From Anisus vortex (taxonomy: Eukaryota; Mollusca; Gastropoda; Planorbidae), in NCBI GenBank assembly GCA_949126835.1, contig OX421496.1:18795844-18859843 (forward strand): 64,000 bases of DNA, in the 5' to 3' direction. Below the pieces are notes generated by a model. The model saw only the letters and a list, made by a program, of their open reading frames with translations, was not told where the DNA came from and made no database searches. Both the position numbers and the translations under genes were made by a program. Shown here piece after piece: positions 38,201-53,761 of this stretch. The first letter of the stretch is position 1. Each line of letters starts with the position of its first letter.

Positions 38201-40302
38201 AATATCTGTGACACCTTCTTTCTCAGCAATACTTTTAGAAAGTTGTATAGCACTTTCTGAATAATCAATTCCAGTTAAAGTTTTAAACCCCTTTTCTCTC
38301 TGTATAGAATTACAATAGAAATGTATGCTATTCAGAAAGAAAAATAGAGATATACAAGAAAAAATAAAAAAAATTTTTTTTTAAGTCCTAACTGATTCTG
38401 ATTGTACAATTTTTTATTGGTATAAAAATACACACTAAAGCAAGAAGAAGCATCCCATTTCCACAGCCAAGATCCAATATATGATCAGTCAATGGTCGGC
38501 CTGATTTCACTAACCAGTTGACCATTCTATCTTGTGCCTCTTCACCAAACCTGACAATATACAGAGTTTATTAAAACTTTTTGCTTAAGACATAATTCGG
38601 TTACACAACACACAACACTTTCTAGAATAAATAATCTTTTGTCACATTTTTTCCTGTCGGTCAGTGTAATCATTTCCATTACTCTATATAGTCAAATGTT
38701 TAATTGTTCTTTTTCAAAATTCTAGATCATTAAACCAAGTTATACAATTTGTTTTTGTTTTTTCCACACTTACCAGTAATTTATCAGGTTTTTTTATATT
38801 TTTAATTTAAATAGCCAAGTATTTTCAATTTAATATGAAAATTGAGTTTTTAAATTGCTTTGCGGACAAGTTTTTTTCTGGCTGTATTTTGTAAAGCGAT
38901 TTTATATTTCTGATGTCAATGTCTAAAAATTGTCAGAGTCTAATATGGCCCATGGGATTGCTTTCAATGAGGATTTGTTGAATTAAGCAATATAGATAAA
39001 TTATGTCAGTACAAATTATAGACTTTTAGTTTATAATTCAAAGGTTTATTATCAACAAATGAATAATAATTTTAACAAATATACTTATTAATTACTGAGA
39101 ACATTTATGAAAGTTTTTAAAATAAATATTATAATCGGTTAAAAAATAGTGTTTCTTTTTTTTTTTAAACAAAAAGTTTGGACTATCCCTGGCTGAGAAT
39201 CAAACACTATCTCCCGAATGCGTCTAAAATATAATTATCAGATTTTTCTTACTGAAAATTTTTTTGAAAAGCTTTAAGTCCTGAAATTCTTTACAATCTT
39301 TAAAAAAAAAGTAATATTAATGGAATTTTCTTTTCGTTTTTAGTGGGGAATCAAACCCAGGTCGCACACATGGCAGTCGGATACACTAACCACTCAGCTA
39401 GGAATGACACATACTGGAAGTGAGATAGCAAAAGTAAAATATGAGACAATAAGGTCACGTGCCTTTAAATTAACCAATGGGGATCGGAATCCATACACAC
39501 AGTCTACTTTATATATATAAATTTTGAATTCCATTTTTTAAATTCTTGAATTAAGTTTAGTAATTTTTTATTTTTTATTTAAGCCTAGATTGTGGACTGC
39601 TTTTTAATTTACCCATTGGAAGAAATATAGTTTTAAGTATATTTTAATTCAAATTTGTTTGTAGTTTTTTTTTAAATAAAAAATAAAGAGATGTATTGAC
39701 AGCTAAAGTTGTCAATGTAGTCATCAATTTCCATGCATTTAAATAGGGAGAATGCCCCCAAAATGCCGCATTAATACAAAAGTAACAAAATTTCACTAGG
39801 CTATAACATTAAAGTTAAAAAAGTCAGTTCGAAATAAAAGATTAAGAAATGTTTTTTCAAAGACAATAAAAAAAAAAGAATACCAAACATTTTCCTAATG
39901 GGATGTCTAGCTGTTAATCTAGTTCAAGATAAAACAATTTTTTTTTAAAATGTAAATCATTCAATCATACCATATTTCTCCAACATCTCCGACTTCATGA
40001 TAAGTTTTCAGTTCGCGGTCGTAAGCTTCATTCCAACTATAGAGTAAATAACATATTGATATCCATCAACAATAAGAGTAAATAAAATATTGATACCCAT
40101 AAACTATAGAGTAAAAAACATTGATATCCATAAACTATTGAGTAAGTAACATATTGATATACATAAACAACGGTATATATTTTAAACTGAAGCAAATTTC
40201 AAAATGATAAAAATAAAAACAATAAAAAAATACTACTACTTACTATTCCTGTGTCCCCAAAACAGAAGAGTTGAAATCAGCTATACTTTTATTCTCAGTC
40301 AT
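35284..40302 (-). CDS. EEF1AKMT2: eEF1A lysine methyltransferase 2 (METTL10), six coding exons
   Basis: Exons in gene order are 40302-40244, 40036-39971, 38550-38436, 38299-38192, 38062-37831 and 35378-35284. They join in phase to 224 residues ending in TAA. The family transfers methyl groups from S-adenosylmethionine to a lysine of elongation factor eEF1A in the cytosol. Visible hallmarks are GDVGEIWFGEE near residue 40, the SAM-binding motif I DLGCGNG at about 68-74, the motif II acidic loop GIDYSE at about 90-95, DKGTYDAI near 141-147, ITSCNWT near 177 and the C-terminal PKFTFGG. The last intron is 2.45 kb and carries a dead LINE in the same orientation. The small exon 2 has its acceptor inside a short tandem array. 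A tttatt (AATAAA on the minus strand) lies at 35226-35231, about 55 bp past the stop, so the 3' UTR may be very short. The gene converges on VGLL4. Confidence 0.93.
35698..36770 (-). mobile_element. CR1/L2-like non-LTR retrotransposon, 5'-truncated and inactive
   Basis: On the minus strand a reverse transcriptase frame runs from about 36762 to 35802. Recognisable blocks in order: NYRPVSNLPFLSKILE, QSAYRHHHCTETALLR, LDLSAAFDTIDH, GVPQGSVLGPVLF and FANDIQLY, then the thumb-like NWMTENKLKLNSQKTE. The catalytic FADD is FAND, so the second essential Asp is Asn. Roughly 15 residues appear to be missing between the FDTIDH and DRSQTVM blocks. The 3' end carries GGGATATGCGCCATATAAGC and an ATT-repeat tail near 35700-35740. 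The element lies in the last EEF1AKMT2 intron in the same orientation as the gene. Endonuclease and upstream parts are absent. Confidence 0.85.
39115..39522 (-). mobile_element. Interspersed repeat family 3, copy 2
   Basis: This copy parallels 23790-24053: aaataaatattataatcgg at the left, then a degraded B-box (GGGAATCAAACCCAGGTCGC on the plus strand), AACCACTCAGCTAG, TTAACCAATGGGGATCGG and a terminal TATATA run. It is more diverged than copy 1 and has an extra duplicated B-box-like segment near 39190. It lies in the EEF1AKMT2 intron between exons 2 and 3. Confidence 0.55.
40037..40172 (-). repeat. Short tandem array at the EEF1AKMT2 exon 2 acceptor
   Basis: About four units of 31-36 bp repeat directly upstream (minus strand) of exon 2, sharing ATTGATATCCAT and AGAGTAAATAA on the plus strand. 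On the minus strand three of four carry an acceptor-like ACTC(T/A)ATAG followed by TT, as at the real border 40037/40036. Confidence 0.7.
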
Positions 40303-41049
40303 GACTATCAAACTATTAGAAAAAACAACCCAATATGTAGCGAATATGATTTATTTATATTTACCAAACTACTGTGGTAAATAACATAGCTTACCATGTT
40401 TTGTAATTTGTTATTCTATTGCCTAGGCTATCACTAATATATCAGTCATATAACATTAGTCTATGTGCATTGAAATAATTAAAAAATATTGGTAATTAAA
40501 TATACATTATAAAGTTTAAGGAAGCAATACTTTTATTACTATTATATTTATTACAAAAATTGCTTGCTGGTAAATCTAATTCTGAAACATTTTATTTTAT
40601 AAAAGACATAGTTACAACTAAGGATGTTAATACAAGTAAGCTTTACAAGTGTATGGATGAACCCTAAAAGTTTATTACATGGTGAAATCTTTTAAAAAAA
40701 CTTGTTGATTTTCACTGAGAGGACCCAAAATAACTGAATTTGGAATTAATACATATAATTATATAGATCACAGATGCTGCTTGTTGCACAAATAAATGAA
40801 ATACGGGTAGAAATTTGACTAAAAAATCCTGATATGTTTATCAGTCTATTTGTATGTTTGGTACTTCAGCGTCTGTGAGGAAAATCTATAATTTTTTTTT
40901 TAGCAGACTTTTTTCGTATAAGGCACAGTTATGCATAAAAGTTTTTTTTGTGTGCATAAGACACACACATAATAATGATCATTGATATGACAACGTGGTG
41001 GCAGGTGTGGGGTATACCTAATCGAGTATGAAACAGATTTAGGCCTATG

Positions 41050-41297
41050 CAGTTATTTTTTTGTGACGGTACGCACCGGTACTGTGTACCGGCACCTTTT
41101 TCAATGTGGGGAAAAAATTATTACTTTTCTTGTATTTTAACGTTTATTATTAATTTATTATATTATTAATTTGTTAAGATTGAATTATTTTAAAATTGCG
41201 CGCAATAAGAATTAAAATATAAAATGCTAAACTGCTTTACAAGTTAGGCAATCCATCACTGAGTACCGGCACCTATTTTTTTACAAAAAAAGCACTG
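41050..41297. mobile_element. hAT-type MITE, 248 bp, with perfect 8-bp target duplication
   Basis: The left end reads CAGTTATTTTTTTGTGACGG and the right end is the inverted form TTTTTACAAAAAAAGCACTG. GTACCGGCACCT occurs inside both ends. GGCCTATG flanks the element exactly on both sides (41042-41049 and 41298-41305). The interior is AT-rich and non-coding. It lies upstream of the EEF1AKMT2 start in the EEF1AKMT2/RAB7 gap. Confidence 0.8.
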
Positions 41298-42145
41298 GGC
41301 CTATGTATTAAAATGGGGTCAATTAATTGCTCGTTGCCATTCTTTATGTAGGCCTACAGTAGGCCATACATTCATTATCCAAATAAAAAACACCAAGTGC
41401 TATGTGCAAATGACTGGACATAGCCTAATAATTATGGTGTCTGACATTTGTTGTTATCTCCCATTCTCTTGTGATTAACTGGTCACTGGGTAGCCTTAAA
41501 GACGTCATTACAATACACATAAAATCATGACGTCACAAGTATAAACTGACACACCACAATATTGACCCTTACACCAAGTCGGCAGAGCCCAGAAAAATCT
41601 ATGTAGCGCCCCAGGGCAAAAGTTTCAGCGACGCACCCTTACATACTGTAACTGCTTTGTTTAGTGCTATATTTATACTATATTTGCCACCCCTAGAAGA
41701 GTTGCTCCTGGGCATATGCCTCCGGTCCCCCCCCCCCCCATGTGAGGGCACTGCAAGTCGGCAGGTGTAGAGTGCAGAAATCTATAGGCCTATATTTATT
41801 CTTATTAAAATAATCTTGATCTTGGCACAAACATGTTACAAAACCAAAGTTATAAGACTACAATATCTATACACATTTAAAAAAAAAAGCCTAATGATTA
41901 ATGACCTGCAGAGGATATTATTTTTAGATCAAGTGACCATCCACGCCTTCTGCGCATAATGATGAGCATTATACTCAGCAGCTTGCATATAGCCTATTGT
42001 ATATCATTCCCTTCATTGAATGTAGGCCCATATTATGTTAACAAAATGATTTAATTATTTTAATAATAATATAATATGAATATTATGAGCATTTATGATG
42101 CAAATAATAAACAATAATAAAAATAAGTTAATTTCAAGTTAGGCT

Positions 42146-42312
42146 TAGGGCTTAGGCTGGTCCAGCGGTTAGTTCACCGGCCTGTCAACCAAAAACCAAC
42201 GGACAGGTCGCAGGTTCTAGCCCTGCCACCGACGGATCCCGGTCGCCCTGCAGGAGTTTTGGGCCTAGTGGACATAATAATCTTCTATCTAGAAGGAACG
42301 TCTGTAAACTTA
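42146..42312 (+). mobile_element. tRNA-derived SINE family 1, copy 1
   Basis: The head holds an A-box-like GGTCCAGCGGTTAGTTCACC and a B-box AGGTTCTAGCCCTGCC. It is followed by a shared body with CCCTGCAGGAGTTTTGGGCC and AATAATCTTCTATCTAGAAG. Two more copies are at 58970-59085 and 59285-59440. Confidence 0.65.
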
Positions 42313-45300
42313 TAAGATAATTAGGCCACCAAAGACTTAAACTTTTATTAACTTTTAACCTTAAGTAGGCTAAGTAATTTAAAGTATAGGCCTATAGTTA
42401 GGCCTATAGTATAATATAGTTATATAGTCTTAGTAACTTAGGCTTAGGACTTAGACTAAAGAGTCACTTTCACTTAGGCTACTACTTATTGACCTATTGT
42501 AAAGTATTACTAATTAATGTTTATTAAATAAAATAAAGTAATAAAGTGAACTAATACTTCTAATAGTCGTAGACTTAATTAAAATTTTAAAAAAAATTAG
42601 GCTACTTAAAGTCTTAATAGAATAGACTAGTAATAAGTAATACTATTAGTACTATTAGTAGGCTAAGGCAGGCTAATATTAGTAATAGTATTACTCAAGT
42701 ATTAGTATTAGTGTATTAGTAATAGTAATAGTTAATAGTTACTAATAGTCCCACAAGTCCCAGCCAGTACTCAGACTAATTTAACTAAGACTTTTAGTAT
42801 AATCGTATAAGTATAATAAAAAAAACGTAAGCATATTACGTTTAAATGGTCACGCCAGTTCGTGAGCAATGTTATTATGTATCTCTTTAGTCTTTCTAGA
42901 GAGCAAATGCGGTTAACGCGTTCAGATTTCCCGGAATAATATTTACAACTGATCCGGAAGATGAAAAAACAGCTGAACTTTAGCAAGGTGACGTCACTGG
43001 TCACGGGATTTAGCGCCATATTGATGAGGGTGTTTGTTTTCTGTACTGACTAAACTTGTTTGATGGAAACAAATTTTGCTTCTAAAGGAATCATTATTTA
43101 GCAGGTGATTATTTTCAAGAAATATTGAGTTTTAGGTTACGATAGTTATATTAGTAAAAAGACAGTATTTATGGGCCTTTACACGCCATTTAACGTAATT
43201 ATTTAGTAAAATAAAAAAATAAGATTTCCTGAAACAAAATTATCCCGTGGCCATAATTTTACCTGCACAACTAAAAACTAAACTAATAAGTAGTAATGCT
43301 AGTAATGGCTATACTTTGGTTTAACTCCGTTTAACTGGCTCAATGAATTTTTCTAAGTCCTATATAATCTTTTTGTCCTAAATACGAAAATCGAGGTTTT
43401 CATTTCATTCAATGACTTGTTTAGCTCAGAGTCAGAGTGGTTACGACTTGTTACAAAATAGTCGCATTCCAGAATTATTTTTTTACAACCTTCTTACTGT
43501 AGTCTGTAGGCTACATCATTGATATCACTCTTATCACAAGCTGTACTTGACTTAACATATCACATAACATACTCCACTCGCCTTAGGCTAGTAATTATTA
43601 AGTTTTTAGGCATGAGCTTCATTATCATAGGAATCATAGGCCTAACAAAGAAGATATAATATCTAATTTATACCATATAATATGATATAAGGCCCATAAT
43701 AAGGCCCATTCATTGAAAAGAAAAATATAGTTGGCTCATATATACTATACTCATACTGACATATAGGCTAAGTTATAAAGTTATAACTCATATATATTAT
43801 AAGCTTATATCAACATTCACATTTCTTTAAAAGCAAAACAAAATGGAGGTAACTCAAACTAAGTAGCAGGATATAAACAAATAACACAGAGTGTGACATA
43901 GTATAGGCCTATATATTTATTTTTCATCCTGGTAGGCCTACTCTAAATAGTAAATAGACCTACTCTAAAGTCTAATAAATGTTTATCTTGTAATATAAAA
44001 TTTTGTTGTCCATATTGTTTTCAGAACACCTCTCAATTAAACAGAAGCTGATTACAAAAATTTATCACCCCATTCCTTTTCCATGTGACTAACAAATGTA
44101 TAGGCCTACTAGACATCACGATCACTTACTTTAGATATAGCTTTGATTCATTTATCCAGACATTCATTATAAATCTTTTACTAGAAAATATTTCATTTGA
44201 TTTTGAATGTTCAGCTTCTGAGCTTCTTTTACTAACTCAAACAAATTATATCTCCTATGATGTTTAAATATTGATCAAGTATTGCTATGAAAATTATGTA
44301 AATAATAATAGACACAATTGTCTATAGTGAAATAGATATTTATATTCAAAGTATATAAGTAAAAACAACCATCTCTGCCTTCAGATTTTAGGCCTAGTAA
44401 GGCCGAGTTCACTTGTTTCTTGGCCATGGTCTACAAGAGAACTGTGTAGCCAGAACAATGCAAAATAAAAATAAATTTGTTTTCTCTTACTTATATGTCA
44501 GTCACCCTTTAGAAATTTATGAAAACCACCAAACCAAGAACAGTCTTCTACAGGTTGGGTTAGTTTGTGAAAACTGATCTAAGTTTAATGTGTATTTCAC
44601 TAAAATAAACAACCTTGGAAAATGGATTGAAAAATATTTATTAAAAAAAGGTAATAAAATAAGTATGTTTAATAATGTTAATAAAGGAGTTCTTAATATT
44701 ACTGTAAAGAATTTGCAAATAAAATGTTTGATTTGGAAACAGCAATATACACTGCAAGATAATCTTTTAAGACAATTTACAGATACCAATAGACAGTTTA
44801 ATGGTTTGTGAATCTTTTTGTTAAGTTAGGGAATTTTAAAATGATTTTAGAGTAAGAACCCGGTAGAAAACATTTTGCTATCTTGGAATGACAAGCCTAC
44901 AGACTAAAGCTACACAACATGACTTTGTAATAAGAGATGTTCTTGTTTTGTTTTTGTGGTAGAAATCACAATTTAAACAGATTACTGTATTATTTTTTCA
45001 TACTGAAATTCCTTAATAAAAAAGAAGAAAACATTCTCCCTCCTCATGTGAAAGCCAAAATCTTGTATACATTAAATCAACATGATGATCCGGATTACTT
45101 AGTTTTTGTAAGACATTTAATGACTTGATTTGTGTGAAGTCTACACAATTCTTCAGAACAATCAAATCCCTGTTAATGCTTTGAAAACCAATAATTGAGT
45201 TTTTGATTGTTATTTAACATCCCTACTCATAATATTTATTAGGCCTATTATTATTTGGCCTTTTTGTCAGAAGTTGGCCTACTCTATTTTGTGTAAATTG

Positions 45301-47563
45301 TTGCCCTTGAGAATATGAATGCTAATATGCAACACATTCTATTTTAAAACTCAATTTAGAATTAGGTCTAGTTTATTACTTGTGGACTGTTCTGTGAATT
45401 TTCACTTTTGATTTCTCATGTAATGATGATTTTCTGTGGGTTGATGGTGGTTTGTTTTTGATAATCAAGACTGTTTTATAATAAAATAAAATGATTATAA
45501 AGTGTGTTCACAAATAATACTTTTTACATGTAGGCTATAAGAACTGATTAGTGTAGCCTTTAACTACTACATTGCTACAGTTTATACAGTATCAAGTTAA
45601 AAAAGGAAAAATTATTAAATTAACAAAATGTCTAAGACATACTGTATTTATTAAAATGATGCCAGATTTTCAGATTTAAAAAAAAAGTTAAAATATAACA
45701 AAATTTTAATATACATTCCCAGTGCTTTACTAAAACTTCCCATTTTATTTTAATACTTTATTCACTGTGAGTATTAGTCTAATGGTAATTAGTGTTTCTA
45801 ATGTTGGCAGGTATTTTTTTTTATCAGACTATCTCTTATTCCCATTATAGCCTAAGCATTAGCTGTTGACTATTATGTCAATACTTGTGATAGATTACAT
45901 TTAATCTGACCCAGTGTGTATCTCAATTCTTTCTAGGTGATAGATAACACATTCATCGGCTGATGGTAACTTTTATATTTATTTTAGTTGTGACTATTAA
46001 ATATAAGTTAAGCAAACACTTGTTCATTGTTTCTCCACAGAAGCTCAAGATTTGAAATAAATTTTTCCAGGTGACAGTCTTTCAACTAGTATTTTTAACT
46101 ATTAGCCAGGCTTTCAATTGAAAGCAAAAAGGTAATCATAATTTTTTATATTGCTATTCGTCAGTGTGTGATTTCAATTGTGTTACAGCTGATAAATTTC
46201 AGATATGGTGTTTTAACTTTGATAACAAAACAGTATTGTGATAATCACATGGCTAATTTATCTGACCTTTTAAAGGCAGTAAATGCTGCCATTTATTTAG
46301 GGTTAAAGTTAATGTTGTGGTTTGTAGTAGAGTACACATGTTTCCAACTACCAGATGATCAAGTCTGCCATTTTACATTTGATGTTACTTTAGATGTTAA
46401 ATAAAATATTCATGAAATAATCATTTATTATCATTGAAAGAAAAAAATGCAGTTTTTTTTAAACTTTATTACTATTAAATATTTATCGGGAACCATTTTA
46501 ACCATACTATTAGGCTATAAAAGGAACCATATTAAACAAAACTACTTTTAGGTTGTTATATTAAGGATTTGTTTTCTTCTAACTGCTTCACACTGATTGT
46601 ATATACATGTTACCAAGAAACACAGTGAAAACTCAGATCATTAGAAACATTTTTTTTTACTTCTTCAACACACACAGTGGTTACTCTTTTGAGATTATTC
46701 TTATTTTATCAGACTTTGTCAAAAGTAATTTTTAATAATTTTTTTTATATCTAAAAATAGATTCCTTTTTTTTCAATTTTTGTTGTTGTTAATGAAAGCT
46801 TCATAGTATTACTGGTATATTAAATCCTGTATTATTTCATACTGAGATTAAGTTAATAGCTGCTTTAACAAAAAATTGCTAAAAGTAGGGTTATTTATAC
46901 AATTTTATTCTTTTAAACTGTTCCCAAATAAGTCAACTTTTAAAAGAACAATAAATGAGCAGGCTGTAGTATGCATGTAGTATAGTAGTATGAATCCACA
47001 TATATTGGGCTCATCTATTTTAAAAAATCTCTTGATCTACCAATCAAAGAGAAACATTGTGTACACAGTGTTTACACTTAATGAATTAGCAAAGTCTTAT
47101 ACATACTTAATGTTAAAAATGGAAATTTGCTCAACACATTTTTGAGACTGTAAATTATTTTACATTTCTCATATATGGAAATCTTTTTTTATTGTTTAAA
47201 TATTTTGCTGCTCATACTATACTCTTTGATGACAGGTGGGACATTCAACAATTTAATGTAATTAAAATATTTTCAAATAAATGTTTTTTTTTACGTTAAA
47301 ACTCAGCAGCTGCAGATAAAAAGAGTCTTTAATGACTGTATACCCGTACACCTTTTTAGTATCCATATAAAAATATTTTCCATCGGGGTTATTGTTTGGC
47401 TAAAACAAAAATTCTAGGATCTGTATAAGTTTCACTGACCCCTCCCCCCATTCCCATGTTCTTTTTTTCTCTCCTGACGCCGTATGCACATTTTTCATTT
47501 TCAGGAATACTCATATATCCATACTTTGATTTGTAAAGTGTCATTTGACATCTTTGGTTTGTC
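42313..47563. other. Gap upstream of RAB7
   Basis: AT-rich with many TAGGCCTA words (43636-45241) and TAGTAATAG-type simple repeats at 42540-42740. Open frames at 44085-44811 and 46168-46404 resemble nothing known. A RAB7 5' UTR exon may be hidden here. Confidence 0.5.
42980..43045 (+). promoter_or_regulatory. Possible RAB7 promoter with CRE and YY1-like sites
   Basis: TGACGTCA, a perfect palindromic cAMP response element, at about 42990 is followed within 30 bp by GCGCCATATTGATG, which resembles a YY1/initiator site. It is a locally CG-richer patch in AT-rich DNA, 4.5 kb upstream of the RAB7 ATG, where a 5' UTR exon could start. No direct support for transcription. Confidence 0.25.
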
Positions 47564-50758
<3,195 letters not shown>

Positions 50759-53700
50759 AAGTAGTTGTTTAGTATTTGTACAGATTTTTTTTATCATACA
50801 TTATTGCTGAAAACACAAGTTTATTTTGTAAGTTATAGACTCTTTCATATGAACTTCCTGGTAGGCTGTCTGAAGACTTATAACAACAAAAACTTAAAAC
50901 TTGTTTGACAACATTGAATTAAAGTGATCAATCTTCATAAATGTTTCTCTATAAAATTATTGCATATGTTATAATTTTTTTTATTACCGTTGATATACAA
51001 TTCGGACAGTAATTGTATGTTTATTTTTTTGTACATGTTCAAATAACTTTATACATGTCAGTATGTGATCCAAAAGCATTTTCTTAAATAATTTTGATGA
51101 TTTTGCTGCTTTAATTAATATAGTATTTTGATATCTTCAAATCATAATGATTTTCTATTATAATTAGAGAAATTTTGTTTTCTTGAATTTTACTTGAAAT
51201 GGAAAAAAATAGAAAACATGTTTTTGAATGTAATCATCTGAAAATATATATATATACTATCTTACTGCATACAATTTGAGATTACTTTATATGAAAATTA
51301 AAATTACTTTATAATGCACCAAGTAATAAATTATTACCGATATAGTTAGTTGATATATTGCAATGAAAAAAATTTTCAGACCTTTGTTCCTCCCAAATCT
51401 GGTGTGAGTAGCAAAATGGTGACCTTGATGTTATTAAAACAATAAAATCATAATGAAACTTTGTATTATGTTTTTATACCAGTTGTAAAGACATAAGTTA
51501 TTTTGTGTGTCCCATTAAGGCTACCGGTACAGTGAATGTTCGATGTTTTTCTATTAATGACCAGTTCTACTACTACTGTGGTGCATTACAGTTTTTGCAA
51601 CAACACAAATATAGGGCCAATTAATTTCATTGTGTTGATGAGAAATAGTAGCCATGTTGTTTGAAATGGACAGACATCCACTTACATTGTTCTCTTGATT
51701 TCATTAACCCTTACAAGATTTTCTTTTTTTTTTGGTCCCTTAAGATATTACTCTTTTGTTTTTAATCTTCTGTTCCAAGTGTTGACTCCAAATGAGAAAT
51801 GATGTACTGAACATAAAACTAAAGATTCAACTGCTGTGTGTGCGTGTGGGCAAATTTTGTTTTTTTTCTTCAAATTGTTGTCAGTCAGAGTTGAAAGTGC
51901 TTTCATTTTGTTTGTTGCAACTCTTGTGTAATATTTGCCATGATCATGTGCATTGTTCAAATGAAAATACTACCAAGTAGTTATAACACTTTTTTTTCCT
52001 TGTTTGTTTTTTTGTGTAGATATGAATAATATATTATTAATATTGTCTCTACTTATATCTGGGGAAGAACATGCGTCTCTGTTCTACTGAACTTCTACTG
52101 TCTATAGATTTTAAATGTATACGCAGAGATAATAAATTAGGTACCCCGCATTAGTTTCATTCATTAGGAAGGGTGGGCCTTAAAACTTTATTATAATTAT
52201 TTCTGTCTTGTACATCACAATTCTTGTAGCATTCCATCCAAGCTTGCAGTGATAAAAACAATAATAAAATGTAGAAGCTCTGGTTACATTGGTATCTTTA
52301 TAGTATAGATTTTCTTTTCACTGACTGTAAGAGCAGCAGGTAATGTAAATATTAAGATAGATGTTACAGTGGCTATTTTTTCATCCACTTGTCATTGTTG
52401 GAGTGTTAATTATTTTAGAGAGCTGTTTTTTTTCTTTAAATGTTAAGCTTTGCTACATTGAAATACATTGGGCTAGCAAAATAAACATTTTAGAAAGGCA
52501 TGGAGTAATGTAAATCATAATGTATGCAATACATGAACAACACATTGTTTATATGATCAATTGAAAATAAATGTCTTAAGTCATCTTGATAACAGTATTT
52601 TATCTTTTTTTCTTCTAGGTACATTTATCTTGCCTTACTGTGTCTTTTTTATTTATGTTTTGACTCTGAACCAAACTACGATAATTAAAATCCCATGAAA
52701 ATTGATGTAATAAAGTTATGCATTTTATACCAATTCAAAATCGATATTTTAAAATTTTAAATTGCAAAAGATTTAATTAAAATATAACTAGGATTCTAGT
52801 AGGATTAATACATCTTAACCAATCGCCATTAAAGTTATTAAACACACTCATAAAGAGTCAATACTTGAATACACAAGCTATTAAAGTTTAAACAATTATA
52901 AAATATTTTGTTGACTTTTTTATATTTATAGGACATTTAGCTTGATTTAAACAAAAACTGCAAAAAAACATTTGAAAGTAAATTTTGTTTGAAAATTTCA
53001 CGGCTATAAGTTAAAGCATATAACATTAAAAATCAATAATAATTTTTAAAATGACATCAGAAAACTTTTTTTCACATTATTTTGCATTTATTGAGAAAAT
53101 AAGTTTTACAGACTTCCATCCCGTTCTTTTTTGGTAGCATAAAATTTATGTTATTGAACTAGTTGTGGAACAATTTGTTTATAAATAGCTATTAACAATT
53201 TGATGATCTTACAGTAAAGCAAACTGACAATTACCGGTATCTAATGTTTCTAGAAAAATAGTTAATGATGAGCATTGATAAAACAAGCCTAAAATGTAGT
53301 ATCTGCAATGTATATATGTACTCCTGTACAACACTTGCATCACTCTAAGCTAATCCTATTAGTAGGCTACAGTATTAATTAATTCCCTGATATGTTTACA
53401 ACAACTTTCACTGCATCATCCTGGATGTTAAATAAACTATGTTCTGAACCCCATTCTTAAGTCATTATTAATCATATTAGGTAAGTCATTTAAATTTATA
53501 TAAATTAGAAACAATGTCTGGTTTAACAATTCTTTGGGCGTTACTTTTGCCTAGTTTCCAATCTTGGGGCACTTAGCCGCTTAACCCTGATTTAGTACAG
53601 CCCAAAAAAATATTTTAAAGATAGTGAATAATTTATTGTTAAGTACTTAGAGCATTCTAGCTGGTATTTTATTTGGTCCAAAAACTAATAATATGTAAAC

Positions 53701-53761
53701 AATTTCAATGTAAACTAATGACTGTAACAATCAACTAAAGTGATCTCAATTATTTTAATGT
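50759..53761. other. RAB7 3' UTR and the convergent gap to TRMT10C
   Basis: AT-rich, non-coding. AATAAA candidates for RAB7 are at 51441 and later; tttatt at 53632-53637 is a TRMT10C candidate on the minus strand. Nothing else is recognised. Confidence 0.5.

Noticed and set aside
44085..44811. Possible small genes upstream of RAB7
   Set aside because: AT-driven frames of 60-90 codons with no motif and conflicting strands.
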